From assembly GCA_022496205.1 (NCBI GenBank), contig WTXD01000124.1, positions 1-37,934 of the forward strand: 37,934 nt of DNA, read 5' to 3'. The notes under the pieces were generated by a model that worked only from the letters and a program-made list of their open reading frames with translations, was not told the origin of the DNA and searched no databases. Shown piece by piece: positions 1 to 11,873 of this stretch. A program made the translations under genes and the position numbers. The DNA comes from Gloeopeniophorella convolvens. Its lineage: Eukaryota; Basidiomycota; Agaricomycetes; Russulales. Numbering within the stretch: the first letter of the stretch is position 1; the number at the start of each line of letters is the position of its first letter.

Positions 1-14
1 CTTGATTCCGCCAT
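1..14 (-). pseudogene. Start codon of a fourth C2 (Rsp5-like) gene copy, cut by window edge
   Basis: The complement of the first 14 bases reads ATGGCGGAATCAAG. It matches the first codons of the C2 gene copies that start at 10828 (ATGGCTGAATCAAG) and 18047 (ATGGCAGACTCAAG). The bases after it, about 15-110, match the sequence upstream of those two copies (tctaggcgagtcacactgc followed by the gtttgtctccgg region). The rest of the gene lies left of the window, so its integrity is unknown. The start is recognised only by comparison with sister copies. Confidence 0.55.
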
Positions 15-632
15 ATCCTAGGCGAGTCACACTGCGAAGGGGTATCGACTTGTTGGATCTCGCTTTGTTCTTGACTTTGTTTGTCTCCGGCTGCAAGTTG
101 GTCTGGTCCTGTCTGGTCGCTCTTGCGGCTTGCCAGTCCGCTTAGGTCAGCAGCCCGTTGACTCAGCGACCAGCGACGACTTCTCCGTCCGACATTGATT
201 CACCACTGCGCATGCGCACTCCGATGTCGCCGCCGTCCTCCTCCGACTCCTCGAAGACTGCAGCCGTGACCTTTGCAATGATATCACCACGATTCGCCCC
301 CTACAAAACCTGTGTACTAGCTTCTAGGAACATACGGGTCGCTGGTGCTTGGGGCTCTGCTGCTCTAGACCTTTCTGTGGTTCCCACGGGGCTATGTATG
401 TCGTACCCAATATCGCTCCGGGCGCATCAGCGCCGTCTCCTTGTCATATGCGACACAAGGTGAACCATGCTTATCTCTTGGGGCCATGCCCTCCCATCTG
501 TGTGGCTACTTTGATCGCTCGCGGTCTTCAGACTAGCGCAGCTGGTTCTTGCGCGATTCGTACCTTTAGCAAGCTACACATTCCGCTCTGGCAGCAAGGC
601 GGACTTGGGTATGTACTTGGGTATGTACTTGA
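15..632. repeat. Upstream block of unit 1 (promoter-side repeat)
   Basis: No gene is supported here. The stretch is the shared spacer between a divergent C2 gene and an F-box gene. It repeats, diverged, at about 2460-3041, 6400-6693, 10830-11873, 18050-18540, 26520-26770 and 29752-30393. A recognisable core is cctttagcaagct followed by a ctggcag-aaggcggacttg segment at 550-611, also seen at 11510-11556. At about 630 the homology jumps straight into the 3' half of an F-box gene, so the normal leader, first exon and F-box of this unit are missing. Confidence 0.6.
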
Positions 633-1145
633 AAGTTTCTGGGCGACCTTGTCCGTGTCAACCAGGGAGGATGCAGATGGGAAGTTCTATCAAGGCAGTT
701 CGACTGGCAAGTGGCCTCTGCTGCGGAGTTTTCTCAATCACTCGCTCCAGCGCTACTTAGCGTGGTTGAGCTTAAGCTCCGTTCTTTAACATCAAACATG
801 CCTCTAGGATGGCAAGACGGAAGCGAGCCACAGGATTGGTGTAATCTCCTCAGGCCTTTCAGCAATATGAAGAAGCTTCACGTACACCCGGCACTGTGTC
901 GTGACGTATCCCGGGCACTGATGTCGAATGGTGCCCAAGCGTCACTGGAACTTCTCCCTGAACTACGAACGCTGGAGCTGAAGGTCGGCGATGACGACAG
1001 CGCGAAGGCGTTCGGTAATTTCCTCGAGGCACGGGAATGCGCCAATCGCCCTGTCTCCACTGTTCGATACACCTCTCATTCTCGGCGACCGCGTCACGAT
1101 CAGCATGGCATGCCCATCTCGACCACCGAGGCAATTCCACAATAA
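633..1145 (+). pseudogene. F-box gene relic, C-terminal part only
   Basis: Reading from 633 in the frame of the WQVASAAEF motif gives an open frame to the stop at 1143-1145. It aligns with the last third of the complete F-box genes: QGGC-W motif, SRQFDWQVASAAEF, then EPQDWCNLLRPFSN, DVSRALMSNGAQASLELL and a FLEARECANRPVS ending. The closest copy is the one ending at 21500. The in-frame stop at 630-632 and the upstream-block sequence before it show that exon 1, the F-box and most of the leucine-rich region were removed by one deletion joining leader to C-terminus. No start codon or F-box remains. The C-terminus runs about 20 residues past the family's usual end. Confidence 0.85.
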
Positions 1146-1850
1146 TAATTTATTCTTTTTCCGTACTGCATATATCCTCTGCTGTGATACACCCACGACA
1201 CTATACAATATCATGGTATCGCCATGCTGTGCAGCGCCGGGACCCGCTTCATACAATAAATCGGCTTTCCAAGTGTATCCTGTTCTACCTCTTTGTATAT
1301 GTACTAGATCATAGGATTCCATCTCGCACGCACCCGATACTGCCTCTTGCGGTGTCTCAGTAATCCATTTCGTGCTGTGTTGAGGGTCACCTTCGCCAGA
1401 GCAGGCTTCCGACCGCGCAACCGCCGGCGCTAGCGAGCAACTCCGACGTGGTGCGATCGGCGTTACTACAACGCCCCCGGCTCTCTTGTCATGGTACCGA
1501 GTATTTGAACAGTGCGTTCTCGACGGGCGGGATGACGCGCCAGTTTATGGTACATTCGGTGCGAGCGTGGGTATGTGGAAAACACGTGGGAAATTACCGG
1601 CGACGTGCCAGCACGAGCGGGCGGGTGGGCTCTCAGAGTAGTCTAGGTAAGTACCTGCCGTGGGCGATAATATTGAGATCTCAGTGAGGGATGAAAACAT
1701 AAAGATGTGGGCGCACCACAAGTTTGCTTCATTCCCCCAGAGACGCGCCTTTCGGCGAGCCCCACAGCAGCTGCGTTGCCTAACCGACAACCTGTCTCCA
1801 CGTTCAGAGATCTGCCAGATGCGAATCAACGAACGCACTGACCTGTGAGC
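1146..1850. repeat. Downstream block X of unit 1
   Basis: This is noncoding sequence shared behind the F-box genes at about 5161-5640, 14474-16300 (split), 21501-22260 and 32505-33870. Shared landmarks are a gaggcaattccac stretch next to the gene end, agtaatccat..cgtgctgtgttgaggg, ttctcgacgggcgggatgac, and gataatattgagatctcagtgaggg. Every unit's longest ORFs here differ in frame and are broken, so it is treated as spacer. A weak resemblance to the 3' side of the C2 loci (9480-9660, 16560-16740) hints that it may be an older relic of the same minus-strand gene. Confidence 0.6.
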
Positions 1851-2460
1851 CATGGCCCTCTTTGAAGCTTGCGATTCGGGGCTATTTGTGGACACTCCTC
1901 GTGATCCGCGACCGGTGGCGCGCCAAACCCACGCCCGCAGTAAGCGGAACACTACGTGACATTGGGCAGATGTCAGAGCGCGGCGGCCCCTTCGAGACGA
2001 CTTGCAGCGGCCGAGGGCAAGGCAACCTACCCCCGGGCCCAGAAAAACCTGCCCGTGCCTCCGAGAAATTCGCCCACTTGCGTCCGACACCGTGCAAAGC
2101 GACACGTCGTGCCTCGACCGCAGCAGGATGCCGTTCAGTGTAGTCCGCGTCTAGGGAACGCATGATGAGGGACGCCTCTCATGGCCGAGGGGATGCGCGC
2201 TACGAGACGGGGGGATGCGCATACAGCGAGAGGTGGGTGAATGAGAGCTGGAATCAGCACGCATGTGGCGGGGTGGGGCGGGCGGCTTGGCGCACCTGTA
2301 CAGAAGGAGTTGTCGCAATGTTTACATCAGCGGACCATCACTCGACTCCAACTTCTCCCTCCGTCTGCCCCGTCTGCCACTAGCATAGCGGCCACGTCTC
2401 TGTCGCCGTTGTGTCCTTGCAAACGCACCGCCGCGACTGGCGTCGCGCAACTGCCAGTGC
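1851..2460. repeat. Block Y of unit 1
   Basis: A second spacer type, repeated at about 5640-6130, 22260-22560 and 27990-28880. Shared landmarks are a gatgtcagagcgcgg stretch, a gcctctcacggacgag-like stretch, aggtgggtgaatgagagctgg and a ttacatcagc segment. It is GC-rich with many short overlapping ORFs, none conserved in frame between copies. No gene is called. Confidence 0.5.
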
Positions 2461-2954
2461 TCTCTACTAGCTTATAGCAACATGCGAAGTCCTTCGAACT
2501 GAGGCGCCGTTGCTTCAATCAAACCTTTCTATCATTTCCACAGGGCCATGCCCATTGCCGCACCCCGCACCCAGCGCCGTGCACAGCCCGTGCCCACGCC
2601 GCCTTCTTTCGCGTGAGACGCAAAATGCATGTGTGTTTATTTCCCGGGACCACGTCCCTCATCAGCTCTGTTGACTTGATCGCTCGCAGCCTTCATGCGA
2701 GCACGGCTGGTCCGTGTCAACAGGCTGCACCTTCCGCCCTGGCAGCAGGGCGGTCTTGGGACGTATATAGATTCTGGCGTTGTCCCTATCGCGTCATGTC
2801 ATGTGCACGCCGTCTGGAGTGCAGCTGCCGGCATCTGTTGTGCTCGGGCGAATAACAACACCACCTTATTCGATAAAGCTGTGTTGATAGCTTCTGCCAT
2901 CTTCGTCTCGCATATCCCCCGAGTTAGCTGCGGACTGCACTGCGTCTGGCGAGG

Positions 2955-2960
2955 TATAAA
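2955..2960 (+). promoter_or_regulatory. TATA box of the F-box gene at 3042
   Basis: TATAAA lies 82 bases before the ATG, inside ggcgaggtataaagcgcgagagggag. The same context precedes the copy at 30394. The copy at 11874 has a variant (cataaa) and those at 6694 and 18541 have degenerate versions. Assignment rests on the match to the TATA consensus and on conservation between paralogues. Confidence 0.55.
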
Positions 2961-3041
2961 GCGCGAGAGGGAGAAGTGTGTATTCTCACCTGCTGGTCCC
3001 GCTTCCTAGTTTGACGCGCTTCGACGCAATACCAAGGAGCT

Positions 3042-5160
3042 ATGCAACATCACCAGTACTCTCTGGCTCCCACCTCTGAGAATAAGACGGTTCAAGCTGC
3101 TGCCATGGTTCCTTACATCAACTACTCCCCTCTTCCCTCTACGTCCGCGATGTCGCAGGTTGCTGGTCCTACCACGCACGGGCTTGACAATCATCACCCC
3201 TCTCACCCGACGTCTCGCACTTCCACTGCGATGCACCCCTACTATGATCCCTATGCGTCTCCTCATTCTCCGCTGCCGCATGCGACCAGCATCCCTCGCT
3301 TTCATCCATTCCTATCCCTTCCTATCCCAGAGCCCCACGTTTCTCCCATGCATCTTCACAACTCCTATCTCCCTCGGACTCTCCCGCCGTCCTGCCCATC
3401 GTACTACCCGCTCAGTCTCCCCACAGTTCCTTCACAGCGTGGTGCGAAGCCCCCACTTTCCATCGAGCGTGCGCCAGAACTGCACGGGACCATGGAGGAG
3501 ACATTTGACCATTATCTGCGCTACTACTTGAAGCCAGTGCTGCGGAAGCCGGTGCTTATTGGATGGGGGTTAAGACCCGTGAAGCGACTTCGGACGAATG
3601 GGCCGTTCCCGGATCAATGTGAGCTCTGCGTCGCCTGGCTGCCTTTGTATCTTCATACTCATGTGCATAGCGCAATCTGTGTCAAGTGCTAGCATACCCA
3701 CGCTCAATCGTGATGTGCTGCTTGAGATCTTCGACTGGTATCTCCTCGAAAAAGTGGAATGGAATGGTCATAGCTCCGTGCTCGTGTCCCGGCCGATCAT
3801 GCACGTTTGCAGAACATGGCGGCACCTCGTCCTCAGATTTTTGAAACACTTTAATCTTGAGATACGCTGCACATACGGGACTCCAGTGGTAGACCTACTC
3901 ACTCATTTTCCCTCACTGCCGATCACACTCACATTCGGGCAAGGCCCTTGGTACACAACGCTAACAACAAAAGACGAAGATGGTATCCTTCGAGCGATGG
4001 AATAATCTCGTCGCCTGCGTTTTGCAAATATCGACGCATGCCCTCTCACTATGCAACGGATGTTTGCAGCTACCGATGGACAATTTCCATTGTTAGAGAA
4101 ATTATATCTCCGATATATAGACCCACAGCATCCCAATGATCGGCCACTCACGTCCTCAAGTCAAGCCAGAACCTTCGTATTTCCCTCGGTTCTTTCTGCC
4201 CCCCGCCCGGATCTCCTCCACCCAGAGAAGACCCTCTCCCTAATCAAGCCGCCGACACTTCCACATCTCCCGGCATTGAGAGAACTCCTTCTCCGGGATA
4301 TCCCTTCTGCTATCCTCCTTCCCCCAGGACTTCTTCTCGAAATTCTGTCGACTACTCCCTTGCTTGAGGATCTGCGTATTTGGTTTCGGTTTCCTGACCT
4401 ACACCGCGACACAGGGGCGGCAGCAATACCAAGATGTACCTCGTTACCACGTCTGCACACGCTCTTATTCAAGGGCGCCCGTGAGTACTGTGACGACCTT
4501 GTATCCCAAATCAGCGCACCGTCGTTGGAAAAATTCCATACCACATTTTTCAATCGACTTCCCCTCGCCCTTCCGAACCTCGGTTCGCCCTCCCACAGAT
4601 TGTGGCAGTCATTACTCACAAAAAGCATGGATTTCTACGTTGTGTTTGACCGCAACTCTGTCCGTACATACCAGGGGCTTGTGCGCCATAGTGCTGGTAC
4701 GCCCTTGCAATGGAAGATTCTATCAAACCAATTCGACTGGCAAGTAGCCTCTGTGGCCGAGGTTTTCCAAGCACTCACCCCGGCGCTACTCATGGTGGAC
4801 AACCTTCGACTTCAGCTCTACTCGGACAGCATGCCTCCGGGACGGCAGGACGGAAGCGAGCCACAGGATTGGTGCAATCTCTTCAGGTCTTTCAGCAACG
4901 TGGAGACGCTTGAAGTACCTCCAACACTGCGTCGCGACGTATCCCAGGCACTGATGTCGAACGGTGCTCAAGCGTCACTGGAGCTCCTCCCTGAACTACA
5001 AACGCTGGAGCTATGCGGCGGCGATCGCGATGGCGAGAAGGCGTTCGGTGATTTCCTCGAGGCACGAGCACGCGCCAATCGCCCTGTCTCCATCAGATAT
5101 ATCATGTACGCTACATATGCCGATTGTGCAACAAGTCAACGTATCTCCGTACGCGCATGA
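3042..5160 (+). pseudogene. F-box/leucine-rich gene, copy 2, with one in-frame nonsense codon
   Basis: Exon 1 is 3042-3618, the intron 3619-3670 (gtgagc...atag) and exon 2 3671-5160. Exon 1 encodes a Pro/Ser/His/Tyr-rich domain with a PLSIERAPELH motif and a basic RPVKRLRT patch. Exon 2 opens with an F-box (SIPTLNRDVLLEIFDWYL ... HVCRTWRHL) from about residue 200. F-box proteins recruit substrates to SCF ubiquitin ligases through Skp1, and the leucine-rich remainder would be the substrate-binding part. At 4003-4005 the family codon CAA, in EQSRRL, reads TAA, giving a 303-residue product that keeps the F-box but loses the leucine-rich region. The frame stays open on both sides of that codon, to the stop at 5160, so the lesion is recent. 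A truncated product or re-initiation at 4051 is possible. Confidence 0.85.
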
Positions 5161-6400
5161 CGCCGCACAATTCCAGAGCACTATCGGCGCTGTCCAGCGC
5201 CGGGGCCCACTCTGTACAGCCTGCTTTGCGTAACCTATGCCTATCATTTCGTGCATGTATCGTATCGTGTATATCCCGTCACGCGCGATACTGCTCCTCG
5301 CGGTGCCTCAGTAGCATATACGAACACGACCATTCCCAAAGCAGGTTTCCAACCGTGCATAGCATCGGATCTTGCGTGCATCTTCGGGCTTCCACGGTTG
5401 GCGGCACTGCGATGCTCCTGGTTACCCCAGTGTGATACCGCTACATTGATGAACAGCGCATGCTTGACGGCTCGATGGGCGGTATGTCGTGCCAGTACAT
5501 CATATAATTGGTGCGAACTCGATGATGCGGGGAACAGTCGAGACGTGACACGTGACGTGCCAGCACGAGTGGGCGGATTCTCAGAACAGTCTGGGTACCT
5601 GCCGTGGGCGATAAGATTGAGGTATAAAGTATGAAGAAGTGGCGTACCACGAGCCCGCCGGTCCCCAGAGATGCACTTCGCGGCGAGCCCGCGACCAGTG
5701 GCGCACAAAGCGCGCGCACCTGCAGCAAACAAAACGCTACGTGATGCCAGCATCTGACGACTCATGTTTGACTCATGTCCTGGGGAACGCGCGATCAGGG
5801 GCGCCTCTCACGGACGAGACGACGCACTGCCACGAGACAGGCGGGTCCGCATACGACGAGAGGTGGGTGAATGAGAGCTGGAGTGGAATCAGTGCGCAGG
5901 CGGTGGGGCGTGATGAGTGGCTTGGCGTACTTTGACGGTAGGCGAGCATGCCGACGAGCCTGACTGCATGCGCTGAGAGAAACGGTAGGGAGCTGAATGG
6001 GAAGGTGGAGTGAAGTGAGAGGACAGAGCGCATAGTTGAGTCGATCTGCTTTGTCCCCAGCTGCGAGTTGGAGTCGAACTTTGTTCAATCATCGTTTCGT
6101 TTCTTGCTGTGCTCGTTGCACTGCACGTCGTCGCGCACTTGCACGTGCCCGCGTTGCGTGCGCCCCTTCCTTCAGATCTGTCACTGACTCAGCCGGGACG
6201 CGGGACGCAGGACGCGCGGGGCCCGCCTGGACCACCGCCTCCATCGACTGGTCCGAGTCCATCTGCCGCCATCCGTCAAGAGTCCAAATCAACGGATACA
6301 TACCCGATAATGCAGATGCTCTGGAGTCCTCGCCGTAGCTCACCGAGCGCTGTCCTGGCAATCACATCCCCTGTACATAATTAACCTCGCCTCGTTGTCG
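5161..6400. repeat. Spacer after copy 2 (blocks X and Y)
   Basis: No gene is seen. About 5161-5640 is block X, including a ctcctggttaccccagtgtgataccg version of the region that elsewhere reads ctcttgtcatggtaccgag. About 5640-6130 is block Y (aggtgggtgaatgagagctgg at 5860). The bases after it carry the promoter-side block. All ORFs are short and not conserved in frame with the other units. Confidence 0.5.
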
Positions 6401-6693
6401 CCTCGTGCAAATATCAAGATTATCTAGCACTGGCACCTTCTAGGATCACTCGGAGGCCTGAGGCGCTGCTTCTCTCAGGACAATCGAACCTTCTTATTTC
6501 CCACGAAGCTATGCCTTTGTGCTGCAACACAATCTGATACTATTACTACAAGCCTGATGCGGATCGCGCTGTGCCTGGCAGGATACAAGGCGCGAGAGAG
6601 CCGGGATGGTGCGCTTCGACAGGCTTCGACCCGCTGCGTCTTCCACCGCTTGCACTCTATATTCTTTAGCGACACTGCTCGCTCTACCAGGTC

Positions 6694-8833
6694 ATGCTAG
6701 GTCTCCAGAACCTTCCGACTTCCACCTCCTTGGACAGCGCTTACGCTACTGCCATGGTCCCTCACTCTACTCACTCCCTTCCTCACCCAACGTCTCAGGC
6801 TGCTGGTACTGCAACGCCCGGAGCCAACCATCCTCACTCCTTCGAATCGACGCCTCGCGCTTCCGCGACGCCTCTTTACCATCCGATACACCCGTCTCCT
6901 CACCCGCTGTCGCATACTAGTACCGACGTGCTCCCTTACAATACGCCACCGTCCCTCCCTCACCCAGTGACGCGAGTTGCCGCTGCACTTCCTTGCAACT
7001 CCCACCTCCCTCAAGTTCTCCCAGCATCTCTCCCAGGGTACTATTCGTCTCGTCCCCCCACAATCCCTCCACGGCTTGAGGAGGAGTTACCGGTTTCTGT
7101 CGAGCGTGTCCCAGAGCTGCATCCCACTTCAGAGGGATGCAATCTCGAACTGGATTCTGTGATGTCCTCGAAGCCGGTGCGCGCTACGTCAGGTTCAAGG
7201 CCCGGGAAGAGACGTCGAATGGAAGGTTCGTCCCCGGGACCATGTGAGCTCTCTGTCACCTGAATGTGTCCCTTTTCTTACGTCTTTTTGAATAGGGCAT
7301 TCTGCACCACATTCAACCATACCCCTGCTGAACGACGATGTACTTCTCGAGATTTTCGAGTGGTATATCACCTGTCGCCCGGAATATCGCTATGTTCGTG
7401 GCAAGGCGCGCTCTGTGTTTGTACTCCGGGAACTCATACACACCTGCCGAAGATGGCGGCACCTCATCCTCAGATCGGCAGAGCGCTTCAATGTCGGTCT
7501 ATATTGCACATACGGGACTCCCGTGACAGACCTACTCACCCGCTATCCTTCGCTCCCGATCCACCTCGAGTACAGGGCATTAGAGGATGAGACTCTGACG
7601 CCCGAAGATATAGAAGGCATTCTTCGAGCGATTCGGGAGCAGTCCCATCGCCTGCAATACGTGGATATCAACGCGCCCGGTCACCACGTACAACAGATCC
7701 TTGCAGCCATGGACAGTTATTTTCCGTTCCTGTGGCACCTCTATATAATGCCACACGGTCGTGATAATCAGCTGCCCAAGTCTGCGAATAGACCCGGAGC
7801 CTTCATCCTCCCCCCAGCGTTTGCTGCCCCCCGTCTGACTCACCTCAAACTCAACGAACCCCGCCTTCTGGCAGAGCCAAAAATCTTCCCACATCTCCCA
7901 GCGATCCGTGAGCTCACCCTCTGGAACATTCCTTCTGTCGCCCTCCTCCCTCCAGAACTTCTTATTGATCTTCTGTCAACCACCCCTCTGCTCAGGGGAC
8001 TGGACATCAGTTTTCAGTTTCCTGGCTTACCGTATCGTGGCATTGGGACAACGCCGTGGCATGCGCCGATCAAGAGCACCCTTGGGCTCCCCCATCTCTT
8101 CTCCTTCTATTTCCATGGCGCTCACGAGTACTTCGACGACCTTGCGTCCCGGATTAGCGTGCTGTCGCTGAAATATTTTTCCACCACATTCTTCAACCGA
8201 CTTCCCATCCCTCCCGGAAACTCCGAGTCGCTCTCCTACAGGTTCTGGAAGCCACTTGTCGTAGATTGCAGATCTGTCATGGTCGATTTCACGCAAGATT
8301 CCGTCAAGGCAACCTCTCGGTACGAGGGCGGCTCTATGACGGAACGCGGCGTGCACTGGACCTGGAAACTCAATTCAAGCCAGTTCGACTGGCAAGTTGC
8401 CTCTGCCGCCGAGTTTTTTCAATCACTCGCCCCGGAACTACTCCAGGTGAACAGCCTTATGCTTTATTTCGGATTCGAAAGAAAGCCTCCGGAATGGCTG
8501 GACGTAAGCGAGCCAGAGGATTGGTGCGATATCCTCAGGTCTTTCAGCAACGTGAAGACGCTTAAAGTCTACTGGGAGCTGCGGCATGATGTATCCCGGT
8601 CACTAATGTCGAATGGCGTCGAAGCGTCACTAGACATTCTCCCCGAGCTACGAACAATAGAGTTGGCGAAGCGGGATTTTGATGCGTCTCTGAACCTCCT
8701 CTCCGAACCACCAATACTGGGGCTAGGGGGCGATGATGACGGCGGTTCTGGCGAAGAGGTGTTTGCTCATTTCATCGAGGCGCGAAAGGGTATAAATCGC
8801 CCTGTCTCCATCATATGCAGATCGCGCTTTTGA
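6694..8833 (+). CDS. F-box/leucine-rich protein, copy 3 (intact)
   Basis: Exons are 6694-7243 and 7296-8833, with a 52-nt phase-1 intron (gtgagc...aatag), giving 695 residues. The ATG aligns with the start codons of the sister genes. Residues 1-183 form a low-complexity Pro/Ser/Thr/His region with PVSVERVPELHPTSE and a basic GKRRRME patch. The F-box starts near residue 192 (TIPLLNDDVLLEIFEWYI, then HTCRRWRHLIL). The rest is leucine-rich, with the family C-terminal block (SQFDWQVASAAEFFQSLAP, EPEDWCDILRSFSNVKTL, DVSRSLMSNGVEASLDIL). A partial duplication of the LLPEL-type segment near the end makes it slightly longer than its sisters. The family role is substrate recruitment for an SCF ubiquitin ligase, probably nuclear if the basic patch works. 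The substrate is unknown. Confidence 0.88.
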
Positions 8834-9300
8834 TTGTAGCTATAGCCGGTAACTGGAACCACTTATCCCGTGTCTCATTCGATCACGGCGACCAGCAGAT
8901 GATTACTGTATATTTATCCCAGAGACTACAATTGTATGACCCCCGTACTGTGCGCGTGCCAAAACCGTCCCGTGCAGCACTTGCGGAGCGCACACTCCGC
9001 CGGTGCACTGCGCTACGGTGTATGTATATTCTGCTCGCGTCATTCAAATGTACCCGATGACAAAACGCAGTGCCTGTATTGCAAGACTACTCGGATCAAC
9101 GACAAGCCCCGAATGCGGGAACCAAGACGCGTACGCAGATCTATCGACTGGGGACATCGTGCGATGGCTCGAGGAGACACTATAACCTATCAGGACTGCT
9201 CGCGTACGTCGCCCGGAACCAGGGCGATAGGCTTATGAATGTGTGCTTGGCGTCGTATCGTGCTGGGTGTGGCTGTCCCACCAAGAGTAACGGGGGTAGC
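8834..9300. other. Diverged spacer after copy 3, no gene supported
   Basis: This stretch lacks most of block X found behind the other F-box genes. It has short ORFs, for example one reading CLYCKTTRINDKPRMREPRR from about 9070, but no match to a known family and no counterpart in the other units that I could find. It leads into the 3' side of the C2 relic. Confidence 0.4.
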
Positions 9301-9479
9301 GTGTAGCTTCCGGCCTGTGAAGGCGGCACGCACTTCAACGCGTCCGCCTCTTCCGACGTGGCGCCACCCGGAGGATGAATAGAACTCGCTCTCTGGACGG
9401 GACGACACGGGGATGGGACACAAAGAGAGGTGATGTGGCACGGGTGCGCAGGTCCTTTGAGAGCCTGAGTACCTGTCGC

Positions 9480-10828
9480 AGGCGATGATTGTGAGATGAA
9501 AGCGATGAATACGAAGATGAAAACACGGCGCACCGCGAGCCTCCTTCCCACCCTAGAGACGCGCATTGCGGCTGGTCCTCACAGCCGCTGTCCAACCACG
9601 ATCATCTGCGCAATTTGGAGCCGACCAGATACGAATCAAGGTGCACAAGCCATGGGATGTGCCTTGAAATATTGCGGACGATTGAGGTTGAGCCTTCAGG
9701 CTATCGAAGTGCACATAAAGGCCACCTGCGCGCGCTGATGCGCTGCGTGCGCCCGACGCGTAGCGCAATTGCCCGTGCCTCAACTGCAGCGGGGTGCCGC
9801 CTGGCGCCATCCATGCCCGGCCGTCCGCCTCGACCGCAGTGCGCTGCTGTCCGGCGCCGCCCGCACCCAGGGCACGCGACAAGACCGTATTGCGGATTCG
9901 CGTCTGGTGGGAAATTGTTGAGCGCTGGTGCAGAGTCAGCATACATGCGTCGGGACGTAACAGAAAACCGGACGCACTGAAATAAGCAGACAGGAACGAC
10001 GAAAAACCTGCCGCACCTCCCCAGAAAAACGGTCAGGGGCCGAGTATGGCACGAAGTAGGTTCGGAGAGTAGGCACAAAGCACGGTGTCTTGAGTGCCTT
10101 GAGGTATTGAACGTATGGGCGCCAGACCACGCTGAAGGATTTCATGTGCGCACGGCTGCGCGAAACAGTTGCATTGCAGTCGAGAATCGTATAGTCGAGT
10201 TCCAGTCTGTGCAGCATGGTGAGCGGCTGGGACTTGTGGACGCGGATCGATATAGCGCTACTGTCCAAGGCGGGGCCGGAGCGAGCTGGAGGTCACCAAA
10301 CATCTGGACGAGATCGAGTGGCTGAGGCGGGTGAACACCGTGGGAGGGTTCCTGGCCCTCGGTTACGAGGGAAAGCACTGTAAGCCTCCCGTGCACAAAC
10401 TGGCCGTCGGGGCCGGCCTCGAGGTTGAGATTCTGGACGATCGGAAGAGAATAGGAGTGATATGTACGTATGCACGCGGAGAAAAGGTAGGATGCGTACC
10501 GTGACCGCCACGTCCGAGGTTGAGGACGTCGCTGACCCCGATGGATACGAATCCAAAGAAAGCCTGACCGTGACGCTTATCCGGCGGAGGTCGGTGCCAT
10601 CGGTGGTGACAACGGCGAAGGGGTTGGAAAGAGAGAAAAGGTCGCGCTTGACGAGACCGCTGATAGCGAGGACTGGAGATGTGTGAGGACGAGGCGATGC
10701 GAGGGAGCACAGGAGAGCAAATCCGTGAGCTTGATTGTCTGTGTGCGGGCGACGGCGGACGAGCTGGACAAAACAAGATTAAAAGGAGAGAGAGCAGAGA
10801 AGGAAGAAAAGAACCTTGATTCAGCCAT
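9480..10828 (-). pseudogene. C2-domain (Rsp5/NEDD4-type) gene relic, copy 1
   Basis: The complement starts ATGGCTGAATCAAG at 10828 and continues TIKLT, VLAISGLVKRDLF, NPFAVVTTDG, DVLNLGRGGH and, after the third intron, VQNLNLEAGPDGQFVHGRL, the order of a Rsp5-type C2 domain. The gene is broken in at least three ways. The first intron donor is GAT where copy 2 has GGT. About 140 nt, including the WNETFEL and VFDQRKF parts and intron 2, are deleted at 10578-10582. The acceptor of intron 3 reads ccga instead of ccag. Homology to copies 2 and 3 continues to about 9480, but I recognise no WW or HECT domain. It lies head-to-head with the F-box gene at 11874, 1.05 kb away. Confidence 0.75.
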
Positions 10829-11873
10829 ATTCTAGGCGAGTCGCACTGCGAGAGAGGGTCGACTTGTTCCTGCTTTGTTCTCGACTTGTTTTGTCTCCGG
10901 GCTGCGAGTCGGTCGCTGGTCGCTCTTCGCTCTTGCGCAGTAGTCCGCTTATGTCATCAGACTCTGTTGACCTCAGCGACTTTTCCATCCGTCATCCACG
11001 CGCCTGCTCCGATGTCGCCGCAGCTTCCGAACGGCCTCCTCGACGAAGGCCGGGCCTTTGCATTAAAATTGCAACTTCCCTTGTGCAAACTCGTGTACTA
11101 GCTTCTAGGAACTATGGGCTCCCGCTGCTTGATGCTCTGCTGCCCTGAACTTTTCTGTGGGTGTCCATGGGCTATGTTGCTGTGAATATTCCGTGACTCA
11201 AGACCGGATGGTGTCGCCCGTCGAGGTAAGGGGATGAATCTGTTTGTCTACACAGTCGTGTGTCAAACGGTAAGGAACAAAGAGTGTACGCTACGACTAA
11301 TCTATCTCCGATATCCTTATCTTATCACTGTCCGGCGATCATGATTCCAACAGTTGCAGCCGGTATCTCGGCGCCAAAGTCGCTGCATGCGACACAAGGT
11401 AGCGGCTATGCTTACTTATCCCCTGGGACCATGCCTCATCGGCGCCTGTGACTGTTAGTCCGATCGCTTGCGATCTTCATGCGACCACAGCTGGTTCTTG
11501 CGCAAATAATGCCTTTAGCAAGCTGCACCTTTCACTCTGGCAGGAAGGCGGACTTGAGATATGCACAAATACTGGTGCTGTCCGTCACGGTATTATATCT
11601 ACACGCCGCCACTGCAGCGTCTAGTTGCACACCGGCAGATAGCGACACCTTCACAGCCTTTTGACCGGGCTGTGTTACCTGGGCTGCGTGGGTGATGTCA
11701 CCTCTACTTGACAGTTTGCGCCGTCTATGCCTCGTGCATGCCGCGTGTCTGGACCGCATCGCGTTTGGCGGGACATAAAGCTTAAAGATCAAAGCGCGAG
11801 AGGGAGAAGGTCGCGTTTTTACCTGCTGCGTCCTCCACTTGCGCTCTCCCGACGCAGCTCGCACTACCAAGCC
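10829..11873. repeat. Shared divergent upstream block between C2 relic copy 1 and F-box copy 4
   Basis: A spacer of about 1.05 kb between the minus-strand C2 start and the plus-strand F-box start. The left part (tctaggcgagtcgcactgcg, then the gtttgtctccgg region) is repeated at 15-110 and 18048-18130. The right part (cctttagcaagctgcacc, then tttggcgggacataaagc) is repeated at 540-620, 2690-2960, 18300-18450 and 30060-30300. It probably holds both promoters. The F-box-side TATA-like element is cataaa at 11774-11779, 95 bases before the ATG. Confidence 0.55.

Noticed and set aside
1545..2105. 186-codon minus-strand ORF in block X/Y
   Set aside because: Corresponding stretches in the other units have stops and different frames, so it is treated as spacer or an old relic.
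3990..4020. Evidence of repeat-induced point mutation
   Set aside because: One CpA-to-TpA change is not a pattern. The copies show no general loss of GC or run of C-to-T changes that I could see.
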